Assembly: GCA_034505955.1 (NCBI GenBank)
Contig: JAPDQK010000015.1
Span: forward strand, 1-64,000
Origin: Zhuqueibacter pondensis
GTDB lineage: Bacteria; Zhuqueibacterota; Zhuqueibacteria; Zhuqueibacterales; Zhuqueibacteraceae
Reading direction: 5' to 3'
Length of the DNA: 64,000 nucleotides
The position numbers were made by a program, and so were the translations under genes. The notes under the pieces are model-generated. The model did no database searches. It was not told the origin of the DNA and was given only the letters and a program-made list of their open reading frames with translations. This document shows, in pieces, positions 29,168 through 37,067 of the stretch (its first letter is position 1; each line of letters begins with the position of its first letter).

Positions 29168-30427
29168 TCATTTTGTAACTTTTTCCACTTTTGCACCGGC
29201 ACTGCCAACTGCAAATTGAATGTGAATCGGATCGCCGGCTTGGAGTTGGCCGGCTTCACGCACCAATTCCCTCGCGGGCTCAAAGTCGGGCGTGGCTCGG
29301 TAAACGATGGCAAATCCCCGCTGTAAAATACTTTGATGGCTCAGCGCCTGAAGGCGCTGCCTCTGCGCGTTGAGCTGCTGTCTCCAGGCTTGCACACGAT
29401 TCTGCGCGGCCAATAACAAGCGCCGTTGCAAATCATCGAGCTGCTGGCTGCGTTGGCGCACCAAGTCGAGCGGCTGGCGCAGACCATAGCTGGAGACAAA
29501 TCGATTCAGACGCTCGCGCTGCATTTGCATGAAGCGCTGGAGATGCAGTTGCATCTTGTGCACCAGGTGTTGCAACTGTCGTCTGACTTCCGCAGCATCT
29601 GGTGCCACGAGCTCAGCCGCCGCAGAAGGGGTCGCCGCGCGCACATCTGCGACAAAATCGCTGATGCTGAAATCAATTTCATGGCCGACTGCCGAAACCA
29701 CGGGAATTTCGCTGTCAAAGATCGCTCGCGCCACCACTTCCTCGTTGAAAGCCCAAAGGTCCTCCAACGAACCGCCACCCCGGCCGACAATCAGCACATC
29801 AACATCGCCAAAAGCGTTGAACTCAGCAATGGCCTGGGCAATTTCTTCTGCCGCACCTGCGCCCTGCACTTTTACCGGACGCAAAATGATGCGCATCCCT
29901 GGCCAGCGTCGCCGCAGAATGCTGACGAGATCTCGGATCGCAGCCCCGGTCGGTGAGGTGATGATACCAACACGCTGCGGGAATGGCGGCAACGGAACTT
30001 TGTGCGCTTCATCGAAAAGGCCTTCGGCGCGGAGTCGCTGTTTGAGCTGCTCAAAGGCCATCTGCAGCGCACCCACCCCAGCCGGCTGCATTTCCCAAAC
30101 TTCAAGCTGGTAGTAGCCGCGTTTTTCATAGACCGTCACCTGGCCGTACACCAGCACCTGCATGCCGTCCTGCGGCAGAAAATACAAATTCCGGTTGCGG
30201 CCTGCCCACATGACGCATGGAATCTGGGCATATTCGTCCTTCAACGAAAAATAAAAATGGCCTGAAGTGTGGCGCTTGAAATTGGAAATCTCACCGGTGA
30301 GCCATACCGGTGCCAGACCGGTCTCGAGAAGAATTTTGATCTGTTGCGTCAGCCGCGAAACCGTCAGGGGCTGCGTCCGCAGGGTCTCCTGCTGATACTC
30401 GGCGAGTTGGAAATCAAAACGATCCAA
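29168..30427 (-). CDS. xseA: exodeoxyribonuclease VII large subunit
   Basis: The 419-residue protein has an N-terminal OB-fold (TGEISNFKRHTSGHFYFSLK), a catalytic core with GIITSPTGAAIRDLV and VGRGGGSLEDLWAFNEE, and a long C-terminal coiled coil rich in Gln and Arg. Length and motifs are standard. The start is TTG 30427, with AGGAAG upstream. It degrades single-stranded DNA in both directions with XseB, encoded next. Confidence 0.95.
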   Translation of the reverse strand: MDRFDFQLAEYQQETLRTQPLTVSRLTQQIKILLETGLAPVWLTGEISNFKRHTSGHFYFSLKDEYAQIPCVMWAGRNRNLYFLPQDGMQVLVYGQVTVYEKRGYYQLEVWEMQPAGVGALQMAFEQLKQRLRAEGLFDEAHKVPLPPFPQRVGIITSPTGAAIRDLVSILRRRWPGMRIILRPVKVQGAGAAEEIAQAIAEFNAFGDVDVLIVGRGGGSLEDLWAFNEEVVARAIFDSEIPVVSAVGHEIDFSISDFVADVRAATPSAAAELVAPDAAEVRRQLQHLVHKMQLHLQRFMQMQRERLNRFVSSYGLRQPLDLVRQRSQQLDDLQRRLLLAAQNRVQAWRQQLNAQRQRLQALSHQSILQRGFAIVYRATPDFEPARELVREAGQLQAGDPIHIQFAVGSAGAKVEKVTK

Positions 30428-30437
30428 AGCGCACTTC

Positions 30438-31298
30438 CTATTTGTTGTTCATGAGGCGTGGGCGTCCTGCACGCAGCCACGCGGTATACCAATAACTTGC
30501 CACCGCCTGCGCGGCGGCACTCATCTGCTGTTCCGCAACAGTTTGGGTGAGCGCGAACAGCTTTTCATAGTACGCGTCGTCAAAATCTTCGCGCCGCTGA
30601 TAAAGACGTCGAGGATCCCGCGCCCGGGTATCCGCCCGCAACAGATTATCAGACCAAACGTAACTGCTCAAAATGATCTCAAAAGCAAATTCTGTGGGAT
30701 TGGCAATTGAATCCACAGCGCTCGGGGTGAGATGAATCCGGTCTTGAAAGCGTTCGATCATGTGCCATTCGAAGCGGGCATGAATGCCGCGATTATTCGT
30801 CATCTGACCGTCGTAATTTTCCGTGAGGTGCAGCGGCATGTGCAAGTCGGCAACATAATGACCGAGGTCCGCAGAGAGCTGTATAATGGTTTTGATTTGA
30901 CCTTGTCGCATGGCTGCGGCCAGCGAATCAGTCAGCCGCGCAATATGCCACGGTGCATCGCCATATCGCAGCAAGGTATCGGCAGAAAATTTCTGAACCG
31001 CAGTCTGATAATCACGGGGCAATTCTGCAAAGGGATAACGCCCGTAATGATCGATATCAATGTAATGATGAAACTCTTCGTTCGGCACGCGTTTACGGCG
31101 CAGGTCTGGATCAATCGATTTTTCGACAACGGAATCAGCGACACTGTGATAAAAACTTTGCAGCGGCGCCGGCAGGAGTTTGATTGCTTCGCGATTGATC
31201 CATTTGTGCGCGACAAAGCCCCAACTCCAGAGCATCGTGGGCAAGAGCAGAAAGCTGGCGACAAGCAAAATCCGCCAAAGCCGGGAAATGAGCTTCAC
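30438..31298 (-). CDS. secreted S1/P1-nuclease or zinc phospholipase C-like protein
   Basis: The 286-residue protein has a signal peptide (LLVASFLLLPTMLW) after which the mature end would be WGFVAHKWINREA, the N-terminal Trp and first His of the S1/P1-type zinc site. Further likely ligands are in HHYIDIDHY and LGHYVADLHMPLHLTENYDG (HxxxD, then H). The fold is shared with phospholipase C and the sequence does not decide between nuclease and lipase. It acts outside the inner membrane. Its GTG start overlaps the stop of the kinase gene by 4 bases (GTGA), so it is translationally coupled to it. Confidence 0.78.
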   Translation of the reverse strand: MKLISRLWRILLVASFLLLPTMLWSWGFVAHKWINREAIKLLPAPLQSFYHSVADSVVEKSIDPDLRRKRVPNEEFHHYIDIDHYGRYPFAELPRDYQTAVQKFSADTLLRYGDAPWHIARLTDSLAAAMRQGQIKTIIQLSADLGHYVADLHMPLHLTENYDGQMTNNRGIHARFEWHMIERFQDRIHLTPSAVDSIANPTEFAFEIILSSYVWSDNLLRADTRARDPRRLYQRREDFDDAYYEKLFALTQTVAEQQMSAAAQAVASYWYTAWLRAGRPRLMNNK

Positions 31299-33520
31299 TC
31301 GCGGGTTTCCTTGATTGATGAAAGGGTATTGGGATTAATCAATTTATCGTTTGCTCGAACACTTGTGCTGCGCGGCACAGGCAATAAGATTGAGAAGGTG
31401 GTTCCATGCCCTACCTGCGATTCGACACCGATCCGGCCGCCATGATCATTGACAATCTGTTGACAAATTGCCAGGCCGAGACCTGTGCCATCTGGTTTCG
31501 TGGTGAAAAACGGGTTGAACACATTTTCCAAAACATTGGCGGGAATGCCGCTGCCAGTATCGCGAACAACCAGCATTACCTGGTGCGGATCGATTCGCTG
31601 CGTCGAGACCTCGACAATGCCGGTTTTGGTGATGGACTGAATGCCGTTACGCATCAGATTGACCAACATCTGATTGATTTGAACGGAATCAAGCAAGAGT
31701 TTGGGAAGATCGGGCGCCAGGGTTTTGACCAATTTCACATTGTTTTGTTCCGCTTCGCCTTGCAACAGTTGGAAAGCTTCATCAACGATGGCATTGAGGT
31801 CAGCAAGCTGAAACGAGGGTTTGGGGAATTTCGTGAAATGCACGACGTTGGCGAGAATTCTCTCCAGGCGCATGACTTCTTCCGAAATAATCTGCGCCAC
31901 GTGACAGATCGACTCATTGTCTTTCGCCAAACGCATCAAGGAGCGGGCAAAACCGCCGATCGCCACCAACGGATTGCGGATTTCATGGGCGACGTGACCG
32001 GCCATGTTGCCAATTGTGGCCAAACGCTCGACATGCACCAAACGCTCATGTGTCGTCTGCAGCTCCCTGTAAGCTTCCTCCAGCTTGTGCTTTTCCTCCT
32101 CCAACCGGCGATTAGCATCAGCCTTTTCGATTGCTTGTGCCGCCTGGCTGGCGAAAATTTCGAGTGCGGTAATCGCGTCGTCGTCGATTTTTTGCTGGCT
32201 GTAAAGATAGTCGGCGATGATCATGCCGATGAGGCGATCCTTCGCGACCAAAGGGACCGCAATGAAATCGCGCAATTCCAATTTGTCGAAGAACTTTTGG
32301 CAATTTGCACAAACCGGGTGATTGGGCAAGCCGCGATATATCCGCTTGCGCCGGATCGTGGAAACGAAATCCATGTCCTCCGCCGTCAACAGCAGCTTTT
32401 GCGCGCGCACCCGATTGTTGAAGACATTGGCCGGATCCGGCCGACGTTTGCCGTATTTTTCAAGAAAATCTTCCAGTGAAACGTTTTCTACCGATAATGC
32501 TTTCCAAATCCGTTGCGCATCGTGCCCGTCTGCCGGCCCGACTCCCATCCGCCCGTTCAAATACAAGCCGGTGTCGTCGGTCAGAAAAATCATCGCACGG
32601 TTGAATCCCAGCGCCGGTCCGGCAGTGATGCCCGTCAAAATCAAATGCAGCAATTCATCCAGATTGATTGCACTCTGCAAGGCCAAACCGATGGTTGAAA
32701 GCATGCGCAACTGATAGTCATGTTTTTGACTTTCGGTCACGTCTTCAACCGTGCCAAGCACCCCATTCAATTGCTGCTGGGGGTGCCAAAGCGGAACGGC
32801 ATGGATATTCAGCAAGAGCAGTTGGCCATCCGGTCGGCGAAAATTGAAGGCTTTCGTTTTCCAGGGCTTTTGATTGGAAAGCACATGTGCCACCACCGTG
32901 CGCAAAAAAGTCTCGCGCAACCGCTCTTGTTCAAAAACGCTGGCATTGAGCACGGCTTCCGGCTGTGGGAATCCCACAAGCTGAGAGAGCAGCGGATTGA
33001 TGTGCTGAATTTTGCCTTCGGAGTCGGTGGAAAAAATGCCGATTGGTGCGGTACGTAAAATCAGCTCCAGATAGTCGCGAGTCGCCTCCACTTCAGCGCG
33101 CAGTTGCAGATTGCGCTGGCGAATTTCGTGAATGACAAACAGATTGTCAATGATGTTCGTCAGCTCGCGCAAGCCAAAAGGCTTGTGCAGGTAGGCGCTC
33201 ACGCCGCGCTCGATGAGTTGCTTTTTCAGCTGTTCAGCGTCATCCCGAGCCGTCAACATAATAACCGGAACGTCACGGACCGAGGCATACCGCGGATTGC
33301 CCGCCAGCTCATTGAAAACCTGTTCCCCACTCATTCCCGGCATCATCAAGTCGAGCAGCACCAAAGCGGGTTGTTCACGAAGGATGAGCTCGAGACCGGA
33401 AAGACCGTCATACGCCGAAAGCAATCGGTAACCGGCTTTTTCGAGATGGGCGCGTGCCAGCGCATGGATCGTCGCCTCATCGTCGATCATGAGGATTGTC
33501 AAAGGTTCGACCGAGGACAT
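31295..33520 (-). CDS. hybrid REC-PAS-GAF histidine kinase
   Basis: The 741-residue cytoplasmic protein carries an N-terminal receiver (MIDDEATIHA, phospho-acceptor Asp near residue 57 in LLDLMMPGMSG, Lys in AYLHKPFG). Next come a PAS domain (about 140-260, DYLELILRTAPIGIFSTDSE) and a GAF domain (about 270-470, with four cysteine-like positions CANCQKF that may bind a metal). The end is a HisKA dimerisation part (MAGHVAHEIRNPL, His near 512) and a HATPase domain (LMRNGIQSI, TGSGIPANVLENVF, GTGLGLAICQQIV). No transmembrane segment is seen. The N-terminal receiver suggests a relay with another kinase. The coupled downstream gene encodes a secreted nuclease/lipase-like protein. No separate response regulator is adjacent. 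Confidence 0.9.
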   Translation of the reverse strand: MSSVEPLTILMIDDEATIHALARAHLEKAGYRLLSAYDGLSGLELILREQPALVLLDLMMPGMSGEQVFNELAGNPRYASVRDVPVIMLTARDDAEQLKKQLIERGVSAYLHKPFGLRELTNIIDNLFVIHEIRQRNLQLRAEVEATRDYLELILRTAPIGIFSTDSEGKIQHINPLLSQLVGFPQPEAVLNASVFEQERLRETFLRTVVAHVLSNQKPWKTKAFNFRRPDGQLLLLNIHAVPLWHPQQQLNGVLGTVEDVTESQKHDYQLRMLSTIGLALQSAINLDELLHLILTGITAGPALGFNRAMIFLTDDTGLYLNGRMGVGPADGHDAQRIWKALSVENVSLEDFLEKYGKRRPDPANVFNNRVRAQKLLLTAEDMDFVSTIRRKRIYRGLPNHPVCANCQKFFDKLELRDFIAVPLVAKDRLIGMIIADYLYSQQKIDDDAITALEIFASQAAQAIEKADANRRLEEEKHKLEEAYRELQTTHERLVHVERLATIGNMAGHVAHEIRNPLVAIGGFARSLMRLAKDNESICHVAQIISEEVMRLERILANVVHFTKFPKPSFQLADLNAIVDEAFQLLQGEAEQNNVKLVKTLAPDLPKLLLDSVQINQMLVNLMRNGIQSITKTGIVEVSTQRIDPHQVMLVVRDTGSGIPANVLENVFNPFFTTKPDGTGLGLAICQQIVNDHGGRIGVESQVGHGTTFSILLPVPRSTSVRANDKLINPNTLSSIKETRE

Positions 33521-33628
33521 CCAATACCACCAAAAATAATATGGAATGACATGCCTGAACTGAGCGATTCCTCAAAATGGGGATTGCTCTGAAGTGCATC
33601 TTCGCTGATTTGAGAGGCACGAACTTCA

Positions 33629-33667
33629 TCCCGCCATTCCCACGCCAGGCACGGGAAGGCGGGACGA
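33629..33667. terminator. hairpin between the bS22-like gene and the kinase gene
   Basis: TCCCGCC..TTCCC and a mirrored GGGAAGGCGGGA form a long GC-rich stem with few mismatches. It lies downstream of the small ribosomal gene and upstream of the kinase gene. No clean T-run follows, so it may be a repeat rather than a terminator. Confidence 0.4.
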
Positions 33668-33681
33668 GGCCAAACCTGTAC

Positions 33682-33777
33682 TCATCTGAGTTTCTTTTTG
33701 TGGCGATTTTTCCTCAGACGTTTCTTGCGCTTGTGCGTGGCAATCTTGTGCCGTTTGCGCTTTTTACCACTGGGCAA
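33682..33777 (-). CDS. bS22/AURKAIP1-COX24-type small ribosomal protein
   Basis: A 31-residue, extremely basic product. It begins at TTG 33777, preceded by AAAGGAGGTG at an ideal distance. The sequence (PSGKKRKRHKIATHKRKKR, then LRKNRHKKK) matches the AURKAIP1/COX24 family, a small-subunit protein found in Bacteroidota and actinobacteria and related to mitochondrial mS38. It is very short but the combination of start site and sequence is hard to explain otherwise. It is followed by a stem-loop, and no other gene lies close on the same strand. Confidence 0.85.
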   Translation of the reverse strand: MPSGKKRKRHKIATHKRKKRLRKNRHKKKLR

Positions 33778-33814
33778 GTGCTTTCACCTCCTTTGCTGGG
33801 TTGAATTTTGTGTT

Positions 33815-34246
33815 TTATGAATTGAAGCCGATTTTCCGCTCGTATTCTTGAATGCCGTCTTTGAGCTGATTACGAAGCGGCTGTTGATAACAACTTTCCA
33901 AACGCTGAATAATAAGGTTCGCTCGGACAATATCAAACTCACAAACGTGGTGTGAGTGAAATTCAGTGCTAGCCATCTCATAATCAGCGCGGATTCGTTT
34001 CATTTGTAAATGCTTTATCCAGATCGCAATTTCAGTTATGACGGGAGTACCGGAATTATGTAAACGATGATAAAGTTGCTCATGCGCTGGGGCATCCTTT
34101 GGCAAGACGAAACCTAGTTCATTGAGCAGCTTGACGCCGGTATTAAAGATGGCATAATAAGTCCGACTGGCAGCTGAACGAATAGCTGCTTCACTCCGCA
34201 TTTGCAACAATTTTTGAGCTACTGCCAAGAATTCTTTACCTTCCAT
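33815..34246 (-). CDS. HEPN-domain protein, copy 1 of the duplicated cassette
   Basis: The 143-residue all-helical protein has the HEPN hallmark near the N-terminus (IRSAASRTYYAIFNTGVKLL). A second helix pair follows, with RIRADYE where many HEPN ribonucleases have Rx4-6H. It lacks that His, so RNase activity is uncertain. The paralogue at 34725-35159 is alike along the whole length. The 19-base gap to the upstream partner gene suggests co-expression. HEPN proteins occur as toxins in toxin-antitoxin and defence systems; such a role is inferred here. Confidence 0.72.
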   Translation of the reverse strand: MEGKEFLAVAQKLLQMRSEAAIRSAASRTYYAIFNTGVKLLNELGFVLPKDAPAHEQLYHRLHNSGTPVITEIAIWIKHLQMKRIRADYEMASTEFHSHHVCEFDIVRANLIIQRLESCYQQPLRNQLKDGIQEYERKIGFNS

Positions 34247-34265
34247 TGAAGTTTACGTTTTATTG

Positions 34266-34715
34266 CTACTCTATGAGATTTGGCCATATAAGCAGACCAA
34301 TTTTGTGATGAAGTTCATGTGGAATAGTAACAATAAAGGTACGTGTGTAATTGTCATACGCACGTTGAAGTTCGCCCATAGTGCCAGTCACATAAAGATC
34401 AATAACGATCGCTTCCCAATGGGGAATTTCCGGATCTGGTGCGTAGGACAGCTTTATTTCCCGTATGTCCTTAAACGCCTCTCGCGCCAATTGAACCGTT
34501 GTTTCGATATGCGGCACGAGCGCATTTTCCTGCGCGAAACGCCACACCTCCTCGGACGCAGACAGCCCGGCAATGAGCGGCAACTCGACTTTCTTTGGGG
34601 GTATGCCACGCCGCGTTTCTGTACGTGAAATATAAGGCGACAACGCCTCGGCAACTTTATCCGACTCGGTTGCCGGTGTCGTCTCCTGCTCGGGATAGGG
34701 CTTTGGGGTTGTCAT
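34266..34715 (-). CDS. partner of HEPN protein, copy 1 (uncharacterised family)
   Basis: The 149-residue protein has no name that I can give. It starts with a Pro/Thr/Glu-rich tail (PKPYPEQETTPATESDKVAE). A more ordered part follows (IETTVQLAREAFKDIREIKL and HWEAIVIDLYV, then strands ending in HKIGLLIWPNL). Similar proteins occur in cyanobacteria and other phyla, usually as hypothetical. The gene lies upstream of the HEPN gene with 19 bases between. Residues 1-109 are nearly identical to those of copy 2, but the last 40 differ strongly. Confidence 0.6.
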   Translation of the reverse strand: MTTPKPYPEQETTPATESDKVAEALSPYISRTETRRGIPPKKVELPLIAGLSASEEVWRFAQENALVPHIETTVQLAREAFKDIREIKLSYAPDPEIPHWEAIVIDLYVTGTMGELQRAYDNYTRTFIVTIPHELHHKIGLLIWPNLIE

Positions 34716-34724
34716 TGAATTCTT

Positions 34725-35159
34725 TTATCTCTCATGCAGGCCGATCTTGCGCTCGTATTCTTGAATGCCGTCCTTGAGCTGATTACCGAGCGGTTGCTGA
34801 TGGTAACTCTCTAATTGTGCAATACTGAGTTTGGCTCGGGCAATATCAAGCGCGTAAGACTTGTGCGACTGGAAATCATGACTCAACATATCGTAATCGG
34901 TGCTAATTCGTTTTCGGCGAATATCAAATAGCCAACTCGCAGTTTCTTGGATATCAGAAAGACCGGAATTGTACAGCCGTCGATACAGCTCTTCATGCAC
35001 AGCGGCATCCTTTGGTAAAACAAAACCCAATTCATTCAGCAGCGTCTTTCCTGTATTGAAAACAGCATAATAAATCCGGCTGACTGCAGAACGAATCGCA
35101 GCTTCGCTACGAAATTGCAGTAATTTTTGTGCAAAATCCAAAAACTCTTTGCCTTCCAT
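34725..35159 (-). CDS. HEPN-domain protein, copy 2 of the duplicated cassette
   Basis: The 144-residue paralogue of the copy-1 HEPN protein has the same opening (MEGKEFLDFAQKLLQFRSEA, IRSAVSRIYYAVFNTG) and RISTDYD in place of RIRADYE, again with no His of the Rx4-6H type. ATG 35159 is chosen by alignment with copy 1. It ends nine bases before copy 1 of the partner gene, so the four genes form one run. Identity between the two HEPN proteins is clearly lower than between the N-terminal parts of the partner proteins. Confidence 0.72.
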   Translation of the reverse strand: MEGKEFLDFAQKLLQFRSEAAIRSAVSRIYYAVFNTGKTLLNELGFVLPKDAAVHEELYRRLYNSGLSDIQETASWLFDIRRKRISTDYDMLSHDFQSHKSYALDIARAKLSIAQLESYHQQPLGNQLKDGIQEYERKIGLHER

Positions 35160-35188
35160 TTTGCAACCCCACCGCAATCAGTCAGTTG

Positions 35189-35629
35189 TTAAACAACCCA
35201 CACCAGCAAATTGATTTTGACTTGCTGTTCATTAGGAACTGCCGTTATAAAAGCACGCCTATAATTTTGATCCGCGCCAAGCAACTCATCTACCGAGCCA
35301 CTCACATAAAGATCAATAACGATCGCTTCCCAATGGGGAATTTCCGGATCTGGTGCGTAGGACAGCTTTATTTCCCGTATGTCCTTAAACGCCTCTCGCG
35401 CCAATTGAACCGTTGTTTCGATATGCGGCACGAGCGCATTTTCCTGCGCGAAACGCCACACCTCCTCGGACGCAGGCAGCCCGGCAATGCGCGGCAACTC
35501 GACTTTCTTTGGGGGTATGCCGCGCCTTGTTTCTGTGCGTGCAATATAAGGCGACAACGCTTCGGCAACTTTATCCATTTCGGTTGCCGGCGTCGTCTCC
35601 TGCTCGGGATAGGGTTTTGGGGTTGCCAT
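35189..35629 (-). CDS. partner of HEPN protein, copy 2
   Basis: The 146-residue paralogue of the copy-1 partner starts at ATG 35629 (MATPKPYPEQETTPATEMDK). Residues 1-109 differ from copy 1 at only a handful of positions, and a stretch of about 174 bases is identical between the copies (34388-34561 and 35302-35475). After IVIDLYV the two diverge (SGSVDELLGADQNYRRAFIT here). It lies first in the run and probably carries the promoter upstream. Confidence 0.6.
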   Translation of the reverse strand: MATPKPYPEQETTPATEMDKVAEALSPYIARTETRRGIPPKKVELPRIAGLPASEEVWRFAQENALVPHIETTVQLAREAFKDIREIKLSYAPDPEIPHWEAIVIDLYVSGSVDELLGADQNYRRAFITAVPNEQQVKINLLVWVV

Positions 35630-35694
35630 CACATCATAAAAGTTTTTTATGAAAGTTTTAAAATGACGCCATTGAATTGAAGCGTCACAAAAAT

Positions 35695-36024
35695 TCAAGA
35701 CGGTGCGGCAGCCGATGGTTGTTCTGTCAAGCTTTGTTTGACCCCTTCCCGCCATTCCTTTGCCGGCCGGAAGACGACGGCGCGATATGCCGGGATCATG
35801 ATCTTTTCACCGGTGCGAGGATTGCGGGTCATGCGTGACCGCCGTTGAACCGAGTGAAAGCTTCCAAAGCCACGCAGCGCCACGCGTCGATCATTGCTCA
35901 CCGCCCAATTAATTGTAGCCAAAAAGCCATCAATCACCGCCGCAGTTTCGACTTTCGTCAAGCCCGTGCCTTCGGCAACGATGTCGATGATTTGCGCTTT
36001 CGTAATCAATTTGGCTGTACTCAC
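35695..36024 (-). CDS. HU/IHF-family DNA-binding protein
   Basis: The 109-residue protein has ITKAQIIDIVAEGTGLTK, the GFGSFHSVQRRSRMTRNPRT arm motif and IPAYRAVVFRPAKE. It binds DNA and bends it. The start is GTG 36024, with GGAGGAG just upstream. A short Ser/Ala/Pro-rich end follows the fold. The other HU at 16583-17026 differs by its acidic tail, so the two may have different tasks. Confidence 0.9.
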   Translation of the reverse strand: MSTAKLITKAQIIDIVAEGTGLTKVETAAVIDGFLATINWAVSNDRRVALRGFGSFHSVQRRSRMTRNPRTGEKIMIPAYRAVVFRPAKEWREGVKQSLTEQPSAAAPS

Positions 36025-36123
36025 CGTGGTCTCCTCCTGTTGCTTAAGTTCGATTGAAGGCCCAATTGCCTCTCCTGCAAAATGTCACCATGAATTGGAT
36101 CAACAGCGTCTGCGCTGCAAAAT

Positions 36124-37005
36124 TCATAAAACCCATTGATAACGAAGCACCGGCAATGTCTGTAACCGAATCAAATGCTGTTCGAGATCACCGAATAACA
36201 GGTCCCAAATCGTGACCTTGCGTTTCCGCGCGGTGACTACCCTGGGCTTACCTTCGATTTTTGTGACCTTGGCGGCAAGCGCCAGCGCATCTTGATAGGT
36301 ACCCAGCAGGTCAATCAACCCGATCTCCAGTGCCTGCTGCCCGGTGTAAACTCGACCATCCGCATAGCGTTGTACTTGTGACTTGTCGATGCCACGCTCT
36401 TGAGCCACCACCCCAATAAATTGCTGATAAGCATTGTCCACATAAGTCTGGAAATACTTCCGATCTTCTTCTGTCATCGGCCGGAACGGCGAGCCGCTGT
36501 CCTTGTATTTCCCACTCTTGATCACGTCGAAGCGGACGCCAATTTTCTCGAGCAGACCGGTGGCGTTGATCATTTCCATGATGACGCCGATACTGCCGGT
36601 GGTGGTTCCCGGATTTGCCATAATGGTGTCGGCAGCGCAAGCGACGTAATAACCGCCCGAAGCGGCCACCGAACCCATCGAAGCAATGACAAACTTTCCT
36701 TTTTCTCGTACGCGCTTGGCCGCTTCGTAGATTTCCTGGCTCGCCGCGACGCCGCCGCCAGGGCTGTCGATGCGCAGAACCACCGCCGTGATCGAAGCAT
36801 CGCTTTCAAATCTTTCAAGCTCCTTGACGACATTTTCGCTATCGAGAATGACGCCTCTAATTTCAACAAGGCCAAGACGCTTGCCGGAGTGAATCGCAAA
36901 GTTGTCCTCGGAAAGACCGAAGAAAAGCGCTGCCAGAAAAAAAATGAACACGCCACCCGCGGCAAAGAGAAGCAAACCTAAAAACCAATCTCGCCCTCGG
37001 ACCAT
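36124..37005 (-). CDS. sppA: signal peptide peptidase SppA, short form
   Basis: The 293-residue protein has one N-terminal transmembrane helix (WFLGLLLFAAGGVFIFFLAA) and an S49 protease domain. The nucleophile serine lies in MGSVAASGGYYVACAADTI and the general-base lysine in IKSGKYKDSGSPFRP. It degrades leftover signal peptides in the periplasm. The length fits the single-domain type. It precedes the HU gene on the same strand. Confidence 0.93.
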   Translation of the reverse strand: MVRGRDWFLGLLLFAAGGVFIFFLAALFFGLSEDNFAIHSGKRLGLVEIRGVILDSENVVKELERFESDASITAVVLRIDSPGGGVAASQEIYEAAKRVREKGKFVIASMGSVAASGGYYVACAADTIMANPGTTTGSIGVIMEMINATGLLEKIGVRFDVIKSGKYKDSGSPFRPMTEEDRKYFQTYVDNAYQQFIGVVAQERGIDKSQVQRYADGRVYTGQQALEIGLIDLLGTYQDALALAAKVTKIEGKPRVVTARKRKVTIWDLLFGDLEQHLIRLQTLPVLRYQWVL

Positions 37006-37067
37006 ATTTTCATCCTCTTGATTAAACCGATTGAATTATAAACAAAAATCGCCAAAAAGTCAACCCC

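Noticed and set aside
33815..35629. Reading the partner gene as an MNT nucleotidyltransferase
   Set aside because: The GSx..DxD motif is missing in both copies, unlike in the pair at 62561.
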